Both the position numbers and the translations under genes were made by a program. A stretch of 64,000 nucleotides of DNA. Source: Oscillospiraceae bacterium (GTDB taxonomy: Bacteria; Bacillota; Clostridia; Oscillospirales; Acutalibacteraceae). The stretch spans positions 19,943-83,942 of the forward strand of contig CAJTCU010000014.1 of assembly GCA_910574935.1 (NCBI GenBank), in the 5' to 3' direction. Within the stretch, counting starts at the first letter, position 1. Each line of letters begins with the position of its first letter. Positions 15,811 through 23,215 of this stretch are shown here, in pieces. The notes under the pieces are model-generated. The model saw only the letters and a list, made by a program, of their open reading frames with translations, was not told the origin of the DNA and ran no database searches.

Positions 15811-15832
15811 AGAAAAACCTCCTGGGTATGGG

Positions 15833-15970
15833 TTGCAAAGCCTACTCGGAGGTGGTATAATCTACTTGTTTCATAGCAGTTTATCCGCTTCGGGTAAGCC
15901 TGTTTCTTTGCCGCTCTCGGTGTCGACTTGGTGCCAGCCAAGTCGTGAGTACACGGGGGCGGCTTTTTAT
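15833..15970 (+). ncRNA. Predicted structured small RNA between integrase and lysogeny genes
   Basis: TTGCAA (15833-15838), 17 bases and TATAAT (15856-15861) form a rightward promoter with start near 15868. The RNA would end in a long interrupted hairpin: GCCGC 15910-15914 with GCGGC 15959-15963, GTGT 15920-15923 with ACAC 15951-15954, GACTTGG 15925-15931 with CCAAGTC 15938-15944, then TTTTT 15964-15968. The T run lies only on the rightward side, so the terminator serves this unit. No ORF is supported in its ~100 bases. It opposes both neighbours and could act on the leader of integrase mRNA. Confidence 0.5.
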
Positions 15971-16389
15971 TGTCCAAAATAACTGTCAACATCCAAGTTC
16001 CCAAATTTGTACCAGCAAACAGCTTTTTTCATGAAATCCTCACTAACATCAAAATAATCAGCGAGTTCCCATAGCTCTGTAAATCCAGAGCTCACCGCAT
16101 TGTCCAGCTCGTCCTTCGGGACGAGCATTTTTATTGCCTGTTTATCTGCATGGCGCTCATGCTTCCCACGGACATCAAGCCCGGAATGGATGTTATAGAA
16201 ACTACCGGTTTCAATATGCCCCATTTCATGCGCAAGAAAAACTTTTTCCTCCTGAGAGTTTTTCATCTTGTCAACGTCCATAGCAATCAAGCCCTCGGGC
16301 AGTGAAAAAGAAACAACCTCTCGCATAGGGAAATAATCAACGTCTATGCCCTCCTGCTCTGCCCGCCGGTACAGGTCAAGCAGGGTCAT
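15967..16389 (-). CDS. ImmA/IrrE-family metallopeptidase
   Basis: The 140-residue protein carries the zinc peptidase motif FLAHEMGHIETG (~52-63) and a downstream ERHADKQAIKML that supplies the third ligand region. In ICEBs1 and many Firmicutes phages such ImmA-like peptidases cleave the repressor encoded next to them to trigger induction. Its start overlaps the stop of the repressor gene by 4 bases (ATGA), which fits a repressor/anti-repressor pair in one leftward operon. Confidence 0.85.
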   Translation of the reverse strand: MTLLDLYRRAEQEGIDVDYFPMREVVSFSLPEGLIAMDVDKMKNSQEEKVFLAHEMGHIETGSFYNIHSGLDVRGKHERHADKQAIKMLVPKDELDNAVSSGFTELWELADYFDVSEDFMKKAVCWYKFGNLDVDSYFGQ

Positions 16390-16790
16390 TTGTCACCGCC
16401 ACCTCTCTGGCTTTTCTTGAATCTGATATAGTCGAGGATATCCTGCTTTTCATTGTCGGTCAGGTCGTGGATTTCGCCGGAGAGGGCAAAGTCGATGCCG
16501 GAGAGTTGCTGATCCAAGCTGGGTTCATCTTCATAGCTGTTGATGTCGCGGAGGATTTTATCGTTGTCTAAACGGAAGAAAGGATCGCTGACATTGCCTA
16601 AGAGATAATCTGTACTTACAGAAAAATAATCTGCGATAGCTTTCAAGTTCTTGGCCGATAGGGTTTTTGTTCTACCAGCCTTTAAGTCGCCAATAATACC
16701 TCGACTAATTTTTAAATCAGCACATACCTTTCCAGGCTTGATTCCACGTTCATCACACAACATTTCAATAACGTTATACATTTTGCACAT
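16386..16790 (-). CDS. XRE-family lysogeny repressor
   Basis: Taken from ATG 16790 the protein has 134 residues: a helix-turn-helix domain (IEMLCDERGIKPGKVCADLK, then GIIGDLKAGRTKTLSAKNLK, ending FSVSTDYLLG) and a C-terminal segment with LTDNEKQDILDYIRF that is common in ImmR-like repressors. GAGGTG lies 6 bases before this ATG. The ORF runs upstream to 16904 without an equally good ribosome site. It likely binds the GTTCCG/CGGAAC operators at 16825-16946 and is removed by the neighbouring ImmA-type peptidase upon induction. Confidence 0.85.
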   Translation of the reverse strand: MCKMYNVIEMLCDERGIKPGKVCADLKISRGIIGDLKAGRTKTLSAKNLKAIADYFSVSTDYLLGNVSDPFFRLDNDKILRDINSYEDEPSLDQQLSGIDFALSGEIHDLTDNEKQDILDYIRFKKSQRGGGDK

Positions 16791-16824
16791 TTTGGACACC
16801 TCAAAATTGTGCGGATTGCCGATT

Positions 16825-16953
16825 GTTCCGAAAATCCGTACTTTCTCTTGACTTGTACGGAACTCCGTGTTATCATATACTTGCGAGTTCGGAATACCGT
16901 ACATACCCTACCTTCATTAAGTATAATATAGTACAATGTTCCGTACTTGTCAA
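16825..16953. promoter_or_regulatory. Lysogeny switch: facing promoters and four operator half-sites
   Basis: Leftward promoter: TTGACA (16953-16948), 17 bases, TATATT (16930-16925). Rightward promoter: TTGACT (16848-16853), 17 bases, TATCAT (16871-16876). The two face each other so their transcripts overlap at the start. GTACGGAAC (16855-16863) lies in the rightward spacer and GTTCCGTAC (16938-16946), its exact reverse complement, in the leftward spacer. Related boxes are GTTCCGAAA (16825-16833) and GTTCGGAA (16887-16894). These are the likely repressor operators. Confidence 0.6.
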
Positions 16954-16982
16954 CGCTATTTTTATTAAAAGGAGGTGATTTG

Positions 16983-17210
16983 GTGAACTCGTCCAAATTT
17001 ACCCCATTTGGTTTGTGCGTAAAGATAGAACTCGTGCAGCAAGGCAAAAGCCAAAAGTGGTTAGGGGATGAAATCAAAACACGGACGGGCTTATATGTTG
17101 ACAGTGGGTATATGTATAAGGTACTCACTGGGCAGAGGCCAGCCCCAAAAATCGTTAAGGCGATTTGTGAGATTCTTGGTTTGCCCGAACAGAACATGAA
17201 ATCTGCTTGA
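16983..17210 (+). CDS. Cro-like helix-turn-helix protein
   Basis: A 75-residue protein from GTG 16983, chosen because AGGAGGTG lies just upstream and the longer frame crosses the operator region. CVKIELVQQGKSQKWLGDEI followed by GYMYKVLTGQRPAPKIVKAI and ICEILGLP gives the five-helix Cro/C1 layout. It is the first rightward gene after the switch and probably acts as the lytic counterpart of the repressor. Confidence 0.75.
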   Translation: MNSSKFTPFGLCVKIELVQQGKSQKWLGDEIKTRTGLYVDSGYMYKVLTGQRPAPKIVKAICEILGLPEQNMKSA

Positions 17211-17222
17211 AAGGAGCAAAAC

Positions 17223-17789
17223 ATGACAGTCAAGAACATCCACGGCCGGCGGGCTATCGACAGCCGCGAAGTAGCGGAGATGGTGGAAAAGAACCACAAG
17301 GAGTTGCTTCGTGACATTCGCAAGTACGTTGAGATTATGGAAAAGTCCGCAGAAGTTTCGCAGCGCAAAATTGCGCCGTCAGATTTCTTCATTGAAAGCT
17401 CGTTTGAAAATCGTGGGAAAGAGTACCCCTGCTACCTCATCACCAAAAAAGGCTGCGACATGATTGCCAACAAACTCACCGGCGAGAAAGGCGTCCTCTT
17501 CACCGCCGCCTATGTGACGGCCTTTGAGGAGATGCAGGAGGCGCTTTCCGCAAGCCGCCGCCCGCCAGAAATTTCACCCGCAGCGCTGGCAAAGCTGATC
17601 ACTGCTAACTCAAAGGCGCTTTATAACACCGGAGCAACGCCGTTCGAGGTGACGGAGATGATTTGCGACACCTATACCACCTGGAACGTCCCCGTTCCCC
17701 GTGTCTTGCGGAATAGAACATCTACGCAAATGTCTTTTGCCGATTTTCCATCACTACAACCAGGTGCAGAGAGGCCCTTGCCAGGCTGA
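17223..17789 (+). CDS. Rha-family phage regulatory protein
   Basis: The 188-residue protein begins with the Rha pattern RRAIDSREVAEMVEKNHKEL, LLRDIRKYVEIME, then FFIESSFENRGKEYPCYLIT and KGCDMIANKLTGEKGVLFTA (residues ~10-110). Rha proteins are early regulators of lambdoid and Firmicutes phages. The C-terminal part (PEISPAALAKLITANSKALY, GATPFEVTEMICDTYTTWNV) may bind a partner and ends in a less conserved tail. It follows the Cro-like gene by 12 bases with GAAAGGAG in front. Confidence 0.82.
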   Translation: MTVKNIHGRRAIDSREVAEMVEKNHKELLRDIRKYVEIMEKSAEVSQRKIAPSDFFIESSFENRGKEYPCYLITKKGCDMIANKLTGEKGVLFTAAYVTAFEEMQEALSASRRPPEISPAALAKLITANSKALYNTGATPFEVTEMICDTYTTWNVPVPRVLRNRTSTQMSFADFPSLQPGAERPLPG

Positions 17790-17838
17790 TAGCTAGGCAA
17801 GAGAAAGACAGCGCATAGCGCGGAAGGGAACAAACAAA

Positions 17839-18589
17839 ATGAACGACATCATCACCATCAAAGGCGTCAGGGGGTACCTAGATGCCACCGGCACGGCCCC
17901 AGCTGAATCTGGAGGATGTTTCCAGGGGGCTGGGGTTCACGCAGGAAAAGAGCGGCATTGAGTATGTAAAGTGGGAACGCGTTGAAAGCTATTTAACGGA
18001 ACTCGGTTTTCCCCACAAGTGGGGAAAGGGTGATTTTATTCCTGAGAACATCTTCTACCGCCTAGCCATGAAGGCCAAGAACGAGGCCGCGCAGGTATTC
18101 CAGGGCCTAATAGCCGATGAGATACTCCCCAGCATACGCAAGACCGGTGGGTACATAGCTGGTCAGCAAGATATGACCCCGGAAGAGTTGATGGCAAAGG
18201 CCATGAAAGTAGCTGATCAAATTCTAGCCGCACGAGATGCCCGGATTGCCAACTTGACAGTGCAAAACCAGATAATGGCTCCGAAAGCCGACTATTTCGA
18301 TGAACTGGTGGAGCGCAACACCCTGACCAATTTCCGTGAGACCGCCAATCAACTGGGCGTTCCGCAAAAGAAGTTCATCGACTTCTTGTTAGAACGCAAG
18401 TATCTCTACCGGGACAAGCGGGGCAAGCTGATGCCTTACGCTGACAAAAACGACGGCCTGTTCGAGATGAAAGAGTGCTTTAACGATAAAACCAAGTGGG
18501 CAGGGACCCAGACACTGGTCACCCCGAAAGGCCGTGAGACGTTCCGGCTACTTTATCTTGGCGGGGGTAAGAAAGGAGTTACCGCATGA
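17839..18589 (+). pseudogene. Phage antirepressor (Bro-N / KilAC), frameshifted near its start
   Basis: ATG 17839 after GGAAGGG gives MNDIITIKGVRGYLDATGTA and then leaves the family text. One base earlier after the C4 run (17897-17900) the frame reads QLNLEDVSRGLGFTQE and stays open to 18589, which is the natural continuation. A C3 run would restore a ~249-residue antirepressor: Bro-N-like domain (FIPENIFYRLAMKAKNE, IADEILPSIRKTGGYI), coiled linker and KilAC C-terminal domain (NTLTNFRETANQLGVPQKKF). The downstream frame has its own ATG at 17882 with AGGGGG 10 bases upstream, so a shortened protein could still be made. Confidence 0.7.
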
Positions 18590-19044
18590 ATAGTAGAAAA
18601 TCTGAGATTGAGCACGAAAAGCACGTGGTCGGGGTAGCCAAGCTAATAGACGAATTGGGAAAGACAATGTTGGATGCAGGCCAACCGCCGAGAGTGATTG
18701 CCTTGCAGGCGCAGATCACTTGCAATCAATACGGCGTGTCTTTAGAGGAAGTCGCCAAAGCCCAGATCATTCCCTGGACATTGAACGCTCCCTCAGCTAT
18801 GGACGACTTACAGAAACAAGACCCGCGCCTTTATGCCTACTGCCTCCAAAATAAATATGAGGTGCAGAAAACCAGACATGGGCTGTTTGTTACTGGTGGT
18901 CCTGACCCAAACGACCCTCTTGATTTTATGTCGCTTGACCTTTTCCGGGCCATTGTCTATGCAGTTTGGGAAGGGCGAGAAAGCTCTCTTGATGGCCCCG
19001 CATTACTTAGAGAGTTAGGAAAGAATCCCTTCGACGAAAAATAA
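18586..19044 (+). CDS. Hypothetical early phage protein
   Basis: A 152-residue protein overlapping the antirepressor stop by 4 bases. I do not recognise a domain. Sequence features: an N-terminal helix (EHEKHVVGVAKLIDELGKTM), a middle acidic-to-polar region (APSAMDDLQKQDPRLYAYCL) and GGPDPNDPLDFMSLDLFRAI. It is soluble by composition. Position between antirepressor and small regulators suggests an early role. The stop codon is followed at once by the terminator of an opposing transcription unit. Confidence 0.6.
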   Translation: MNSRKSEIEHEKHVVGVAKLIDELGKTMLDAGQPPRVIALQAQITCNQYGVSLEEVAKAQIIPWTLNAPSAMDDLQKQDPRLYAYCLQNKYEVQKTRHGLFVTGGPDPNDPLDFMSLDLFRAIVYAVWEGRESSLDGPALLRELGKNPFDEK

Positions 19045-19153
19045 AGCGCCCCAGTGAGTGCCGCAAACACTCACCAGGGCTTGCAGACCTACAACACTTA
19101 AACAGAAGCTAGGCCCGCAGGAATATTTTACCATACCTCCTGCTGGCTGGCAA
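19036..19153 (-). ncRNA. Predicted short leftward RNA in an early-operon gap
   Basis: Leftward promoter: TTGCCA (19153-19148), 17 bases, TAAAAT (19130-19125), start near 19118. Leftward terminator: GCCC-tg-GTGAGTG (19080-19068) pairs with CACTCAC-tg-GGGC (19060-19048), followed by TTTATTTTTC (19045-19036). The ~80-base RNA opposes the early operon, and its terminator abuts the TAA of the preceding gene. No ORF is supported in it. The rightward reading of the hairpin has no T run. Confidence 0.45.
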
Positions 19154-19163
19154 GGAGGAAAAC

Positions 19164-19412
19164 ATGAAACAGGCAAAAATCATCAAAAAGCTATCCCTCG
19201 CCTACTGGGAGGTCTACTCCCGAAAGCTGAACCTTGTCGCCGCCGCCAAGGATTGGCGGGAAGCGGGCGGCAAGAAAGCTGCCCGGCCCATAGAGCGGCA
19301 GGTCAGGAAGGCAAAGCACACGCTGGACGGAATTGTGCTCTCTGCCCAAGCACTGGGTATCAGCTTGAACGAACTGCAAACCGCCAAGAACGAGACGAGC
19401 GAAAGGAGGTGA
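19164..19412 (+). CDS. Hypothetical basic early protein
   Basis: An 82-residue, Lys/Arg-rich protein (KIIKKLSLAYWEVYSRKLNL, AAKDWREAGGKKAARPIERQ, KAKHTLDGIVLSAQALGISL). Strong ribosome site AAGGAGG 8 bases before ATG. The composition suggests nucleic-acid binding but I see no named fold. A competing frame through the same DNA (from 19058) has no such start. Confidence 0.6.
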   Translation: MKQAKIIKKLSLAYWEVYSRKLNLVAAAKDWREAGGKKAARPIERQVRKAKHTLDGIVLSAQALGISLNELQTAKNETSERR

Positions 19413-19417
19413 CCCTA

Positions 19418-19681
19418 ATGCCCCGAATCAAGCCCCTGACCCCAGAGGCCCGCATGGATCAGCAGCTGCTTGCCACCATCGACAAATACAAGCGCCTGGC
19501 CGGGATCCAGCGCTATGGCGACCTGGGGCCGCGCATGGGCCGCTGCGCCGCCACAGCGAACAGTCGGCTGAAAGCCCCCGGCACCTTTACCCTGGAAGAA
19601 CTGCGGCGGCTGGTTCGTGCCCTGCACATTCCGCCGGATGACTTGCTGCTGGCATTCTACGAGAACCCGGAAAGGAAGTGA
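19418..19681 (+). CDS. Small XRE-like DNA-binding protein
   Basis: An 87-residue protein from ATG 19418, preceded by GAAAGGAGGTG. QLLATIDKYKRLAGIQRYGD, LGPRMGRCAATANSRLKAPG and FTLEELRRLVRALHIPPDDL fit a Cro-like helix-turn-helix in which the second and third helices are poorly conserved. It ends just before the next small gene. It may be a second early-phase regulator. Confidence 0.55.
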   Translation: MPRIKPLTPEARMDQQLLATIDKYKRLAGIQRYGDLGPRMGRCAATANSRLKAPGTFTLEELRRLVRALHIPPDDLLLAFYENPERK

Positions 19682-19686
19682 CTCCA

Positions 19687-19917
19687 ATGTACACCCCACA
19701 AGACTATCTCCTGTTCTTCCTGGCCATTGCCCTTTTTCTGGGCGGTCTGGCCCTGCTGGGAACCATCATTGAGTGGCGAGAGAACAGGAAAGCCCAACGG
19801 CGGGAACACCAGCTACATAATCTCAACCGCCGGGAGGAATTTCACCGCAGGCACGCCAGCTACCTGGCACAGATGCAGGAAGTGCTGGAGAGCGTGGAGG
19901 GGAGGAAAGGCGCGTGA
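19687..19917 (+). CDS. Small single-pass membrane protein with coiled tail
   Basis: A 76-residue protein with one N-terminal membrane helix (YLLFFLAIALFLGGLALLGT, ~8-27) followed by a highly charged helical tail (WRENRKAQRREHQLHNLNRR). GGAAG precedes the ATG at 19687. Such small proteins in the early region can act at the membrane against host functions or superinfection, but nothing here shows that. Confidence 0.55.
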   Translation: MYTPQDYLLFFLAIALFLGGLALLGTIIEWRENRKAQRREHQLHNLNRREEFHRRHASYLAQMQEVLESVEGRKGA

Positions 19918-20111
19918 AACACAACCTCACTCCTACCCTTTCCCGCCTGGGCGGCTACTTGGCCCAGCTGGAACAGCAGCACGCCCCCAGCGCCTATACC
20001 CAACCTTTTCGAGAGGCGCTGGGGGCATTGGAAAGGCTGCGGGCGCTCCAAGAGGAGACCCAAGCAAAGCAAAAGGCCCTATTCGCACACGCCGCCAAGC
20101 CAAGCGAATAG
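19914..20111 (+). CDS. Hypothetical helical protein
   Basis: A 65-residue protein from GTG 19914, overlapping the previous stop by 4 bases. The sequence is mostly helical (LSRLGGYLAQLEQQHAPSAY, FREALGALERLRALQEETQA) with heptad-like leucines, suggesting a coiled coil. The tight coupling with the membrane protein upstream hints at a joint role. No family recognised. Confidence 0.5.
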   Translation: MKHNLTPTLSRLGGYLAQLEQQHAPSAYTQPFREALGALERLRALQEETQAKQKALFAHAAKPSE

Positions 20112-20183
20112 AGGCCGAAAACCACCCCGGAGGGCTACATCTAGTATAGCACATTCCTCCGGGAAACACAAGGAGGAATTTTC
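20112..20183. promoter_or_regulatory. Leader hairpin before the sigma-like early gene
   Basis: CCCGGAGG (near 20126-20133) pairs with CCTCCGGG (near 20157-20164) around a loop that contains AGTATAGCACA (20143-20153). Read leftwards that gives TGTGCTATACT, a -10 with TTGTGT 17 bases upstream, and the same 11 bases occur at the leftward promoter of 35.87 kb. No gene lies in this 72-base gap. Confidence 0.4.
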
Positions 20184-20549
20184 GTGAAAACACAGCTTCG
20201 CCCCCTGTCCCCGATTGAGCGGGAGGTGGCCGAGCAGAACGCCTACATGATTTCCCGGTTCCTTGCGGCCAACCGGCTCCCAGCAGATGACTGGTGGGAC
20301 GTGGTAGTATTCCGCTACCTGCTGACCGTAAAAAACTGGTTTTCCCGCCCGGAGTTGTACAAGTACGAATTCAGCACACTTGCCTGGCAGGGAATGCGGT
20401 CGGCGGTAGATAATGAGCGGCGAAAGCAGAGCCGCCGCATTCAGACCATCAGCCTGGATGAAGTCATACCCGGTACAGAGGGCCTCACCTGGGCCGACAT
20501 GGTGACAGAGGACAACTTGGACTACACCCCATACTTGGAGGTGAGCTGA
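20184..20549 (+). CDS. Sigma-70 region 2-like phage protein
   Basis: The 121-residue protein from GTG (AGGAGG upstream) has a sigma region 2-like core: LPADDWWDVVVFRYLLTVKN, YKYEFSTLAWQGMRSAVDNE, RRKQSRRIQTISLDEVIPGT. The last block, SRRIQTISLDE, is the typical end of region 2 before a flexible linker. Regions 3 and 4 are missing, so it is not a complete sigma factor. It may be a regulator of middle genes. Confidence 0.6.
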   Translation: MKTQLRPLSPIEREVAEQNAYMISRFLAANRLPADDWWDVVVFRYLLTVKNWFSRPELYKYEFSTLAWQGMRSAVDNERRKQSRRIQTISLDEVIPGTEGLTWADMVTEDNLDYTPYLEVS

Positions 20550-20843
20550 GTGAAAACCAGTTTTGATGTGGAGTATCTGCCTGAGCGCCGTAAAAATGGG
20601 GCCAAAGAAGCGCCGGAAATTACGGAAATCAAAGGTTTCCTGGCTTGTAAGCACCAGAATATGCGCTTTGAATATGACGATGAACGGCAGGCATACAACC
20701 GCCTGAGAATCATTCAGCGTTTTCGCAGGAATAACGAACTGCGGGAGGTGTTCGACTGCTATCGGTCGGATAGGTGCGTGTACGTGATACGGACCAAGAA
20801 GAAAAGCCACCCGGAAAAAGGAAAGGAGACAGCTATATGCTGA
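20550..20843 (+). CDS. Conserved hypothetical phage protein
   Basis: A 97-residue protein from GTG, directly following the sigma-like gene and overlapping the ATPase gene start. The text HQNMRFEYDDERQAYNRLRI and LREVFDCYRSDRCVYVIRTK recurs in Clostridia phages next to the SbcC-like ATPase. Predicted alpha/beta fold, no known domain. A link to the recombination module is inferred only from position. Confidence 0.55.
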   Translation: MKTSFDVEYLPERRKNGAKEAPEITEIKGFLACKHQNMRFEYDDERQAYNRLRIIQRFRRNNELREVFDCYRSDRCVYVIRTKKKSHPEKGKETAIC

Positions 20844-22102
20844 AAATCAACCAGTTAGAGATAGAGAACGTCAAGCGCATCCGCGCGGTGAAGATTGAGC
20901 CCAACCAGAGCGGCCTGACCATCATCGGCGGGAACAACAACCAGGGCAAGACCTCGGTGCTGGACTCCATCGCCTGGGCCCTGGGCGGCGACCGCTACCG
21001 GCCCAGCGCGGCCACCCGGGATGGCTCCAACATCCCGCCCCGGCTGCATATCGTCATGAGCAACGGTCTGGTGGTGGAGCGCAAGGGCAAAAACAGCGAC
21101 CTGAAGGTGACCGACCCGGCGGGTAACAAAGGCGGTCAGCAGCTTCTCAACGAGTTCGTCTCACAGCTGGCCCTGGACCTGCCCAGGTTCATGCAGGCCA
21201 GCGACAAGGAGAAGGGCGACACCCTCCTGCAGATCATCGGCGTGGGAGACAAGCTGGCGGAGCTGGAACGCCAGGAGAGCGACACCTACAACCGCCGCCG
21301 GGCTATCGGACAGATCGCGGACCAGAAAGCGAAGTTCGCCAAAGAGATGACCTACTACCCCGACGCGCCCAAAGAGCCGGTCTCCATCAGCGAACTGCTC
21401 AGCCAGCAGCAGGCCATCCTCGCCCAGAACGGCGAGAACCAGCGCAAGCGGCAGCTTGCCGCCCAGCTGGAACAGCAGAAACAGGCCCTGCGCCGCCAGC
21501 TTGATGAAATTCAAGAGCGGTACGACGCTGTGTGCAAGGACTGCGACATCGCCGCCCGGTCGGCCCAGGACTTGCAGGACCAGTCCACCGCTGAGCTGGA
21601 GCGGAACATCGCCGATATCGAGGCCATCAACGTGAAGGTCCGGGCCAACCTGGACAAGGAAAAGGCTGAAATGGATGCCAACGACTACAGCCAGCAGTAC
21701 GCCGCCCTCACCGCCCAGCTGGACAAGACCCGGCAGGAAAAGGCCGACCTGCTGAACCACGCCGAGCTGCCCCTGCCCGGGCTCTCGGTGGAGGAGGGGG
21801 CCCTCACCTACAACGGCAAGCGCTGGGACAGCATGAGCGGCAGTGACCAACTCAAAGTCAGCACAGCCATTGTGCGCAGGCTCAACCCCAAGTGCGGTTT
21901 TGTGCTGGTCGATAAGTTAGAACAATTCGACCTGGACACGCTGAACGACTTTGGCGCATGGGCCGAGGCGGAAGGTTTGCAGATTATTGCAACGAGAGTT
22001 TCTACCGGCGAGGAATGCACGATTGTGATTTCCGATGGCTATGTGGCCGGAGGGGAAAAGCCAGCTGAAACCAGGCCCACGTGGCAGGAGGGAGAGTTCT
22101 AA
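20837..22102 (+). CDS. SbcC/Rad50-like AAA ATPase
   Basis: The 421-residue protein starts with LKINQLEIENVKRIRAVKIE and Walker A GGNNNQGKTSVLD (~33-45), as in the N-terminal lobe of SMC/Rad50 ATPases. A coiled coil follows (~140-310; KRQLAAQLEQQKQALRRQLD). The C-terminal lobe has MSGSDQLKVSTAIVRR as a signature-like motif and GFVLVDKLEQFDLDTL as a Walker-B region. It is far shorter than SbcC, as in phage members. It probably acts with the downstream RecA-like ATPase in phage recombination or end processing. Confidence 0.8.
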   Translation: MLKINQLEIENVKRIRAVKIEPNQSGLTIIGGNNNQGKTSVLDSIAWALGGDRYRPSAATRDGSNIPPRLHIVMSNGLVVERKGKNSDLKVTDPAGNKGGQQLLNEFVSQLALDLPRFMQASDKEKGDTLLQIIGVGDKLAELERQESDTYNRRRAIGQIADQKAKFAKEMTYYPDAPKEPVSISELLSQQQAILAQNGENQRKRQLAAQLEQQKQALRRQLDEIQERYDAVCKDCDIAARSAQDLQDQSTAELERNIADIEAINVKVRANLDKEKAEMDANDYSQQYAALTAQLDKTRQEKADLLNHAELPLPGLSVEEGALTYNGKRWDSMSGSDQLKVSTAIVRRLNPKCGFVLVDKLEQFDLDTLNDFGAWAEAEGLQIIATRVSTGEECTIVISDGYVAGGEKPAETRPTWQEGEF

Positions 22103-23194
22103 ATGCAGATTACGAGAGGAAAACAGCCCGGGGCCCAGAAGGTGGTTCTGTATGGCCCGGAGGGCATTGGCAAGAGCACCTTTGCCAGCAGGTTCCCGGA
22201 GCCCGTGTTCATCGACACCGAGGGCAGCACCCGGCACCTGGACGTGGCCCGGCTCCCCAAACCCAGCAGCTGGACCATGTTGCTGGATGATGTGAAATAT
22301 ATCCGGGACACCCCCGGTGTGTGCAAGACCCTGATCATCGACACCCTGGACTGGGCCGAGGCCCTTTGCACCCAGCACGTCTGCGACACGGCCCAGAAGA
22401 AGGGCGTGGAGGATTTCGGGTACGGGAAGGGCTACGTCTACGTGGCCGAGGAGTTCGGCAAGCTGCTGAACCTGCTGGACGAGGTAATCGACCGGGGCAT
22501 CAACGTGCTGGGCACCGCCCACGCCAAGATGCGCAAGTTCGAGCAGCCCGAGGAGACCGGGGCCTACGACCGCTGGGAGATGAAGATGAGCAAAAACGTG
22601 GCCCCCCTGGTGAAGGAATGGTCGGACGCGCTGCTTTTTGCCAACTACAAGATACTGACGGTGCGCTCCGGGGAGGACAAAAAGACCGTCAAGGCCCAGG
22701 GCGGGCGGCGGACTATGTACACGGCTCATCACCCTTGCTGGGACGCAAAGAACCGCTGGGGCCTGCCGGAGGAAGTGGAGTTCGATTACAGCGCCATTAC
22801 ACCCCACATCTACATAAACGGCGGGGCGGTGAGCACGACCGCACCTGCCCCGATACCTGCCCCGCCGCCGGTCAACACCCCCGCCGTGCCTGCCGCCGAA
22901 CCTCCCGAGCCTGACCCGGCTCCGGCAAAGGCTGAGCCGACACCTGCCCCGGCAGATCATCAAGAGCAGTTGACTATTGATGTCAACCCCAACCTGCCAA
23001 AGGCCCTCCGCGATCTGATGGTACAGAACCAGGTTACAGAGGATGAGATTCGCCTGGCGGTGAGCCAGAAGGGCTACTACCCCGAGGATACCCCTATTGA
23101 GAATTATGACCCGGAGTTCATTCGCGGGGTGCTGGTGGGGGCATGGAACCAGGTGTTCGCTATGATTATGAGTAACCGCGATTTGCCGTTCTAA
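22103..23194 (+). CDS. RecA-fold ATPase (Sak4-like phage recombination protein)
   Basis: The 363-residue protein has Walker A YGPEGIGKSTFA (~17-28), an acidic strand VFIDTEGSTRHLD and Walker B KTLIIDTLDWAEA, followed by GTAHAKMRKFEQP. This fits Sak4-like single-strand annealing ATPases and AAA_24 proteins of phages. A Pro/Ala-rich linker (~240-285) joins a small C-terminal domain (ALRDLMVQNQVTEDEIRLAV). It starts directly after the SbcC-like gene and precedes DUF669, the usual recombination neighbourhood. Confidence 0.8.
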   Translation: MQITRGKQPGAQKVVLYGPEGIGKSTFASRFPEPVFIDTEGSTRHLDVARLPKPSSWTMLLDDVKYIRDTPGVCKTLIIDTLDWAEALCTQHVCDTAQKKGVEDFGYGKGYVYVAEEFGKLLNLLDEVIDRGINVLGTAHAKMRKFEQPEETGAYDRWEMKMSKNVAPLVKEWSDALLFANYKILTVRSGEDKKTVKAQGGRRTMYTAHHPCWDAKNRWGLPEEVEFDYSAITPHIYINGGAVSTTAPAPIPAPPPVNTPAVPAAEPPEPDPAPAKAEPTPAPADHQEQLTIDVNPNLPKALRDLMVQNQVTEDEIRLAVSQKGYYPEDTPIENYDPEFIRGVLVGAWNQVFAMIMSNRDLPF

Positions 23195-23215
23195 AGGCAG
23201 AAGGAGGAATTATCT

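Noticed and set aside
16712..17392. 226-codon leftward ORF across the lysogeny switch
   Set aside because: It covers the operators, the divergent genes and the start of Rha and reads as no protein family; the overlapping genes on both strands are well supported.
19058..19417. Upstream extension of the gene at 19418 back to 19058
   Set aside because: It overlaps the leftward RNA unit and another gene with a strong ribosome site; ATG 19418 has GAAAGGAGGTG directly upstream.
21161..21850. Long leftward ORF opposite the SbcC-like gene (and similar ones at 34145-35194, 53092-54411, 42461-43525)
   Set aside because: These are antisense shadows in GC-rich DNA. They lack ribosome sites and protein-like composition, while the opposite strand encodes clear families.
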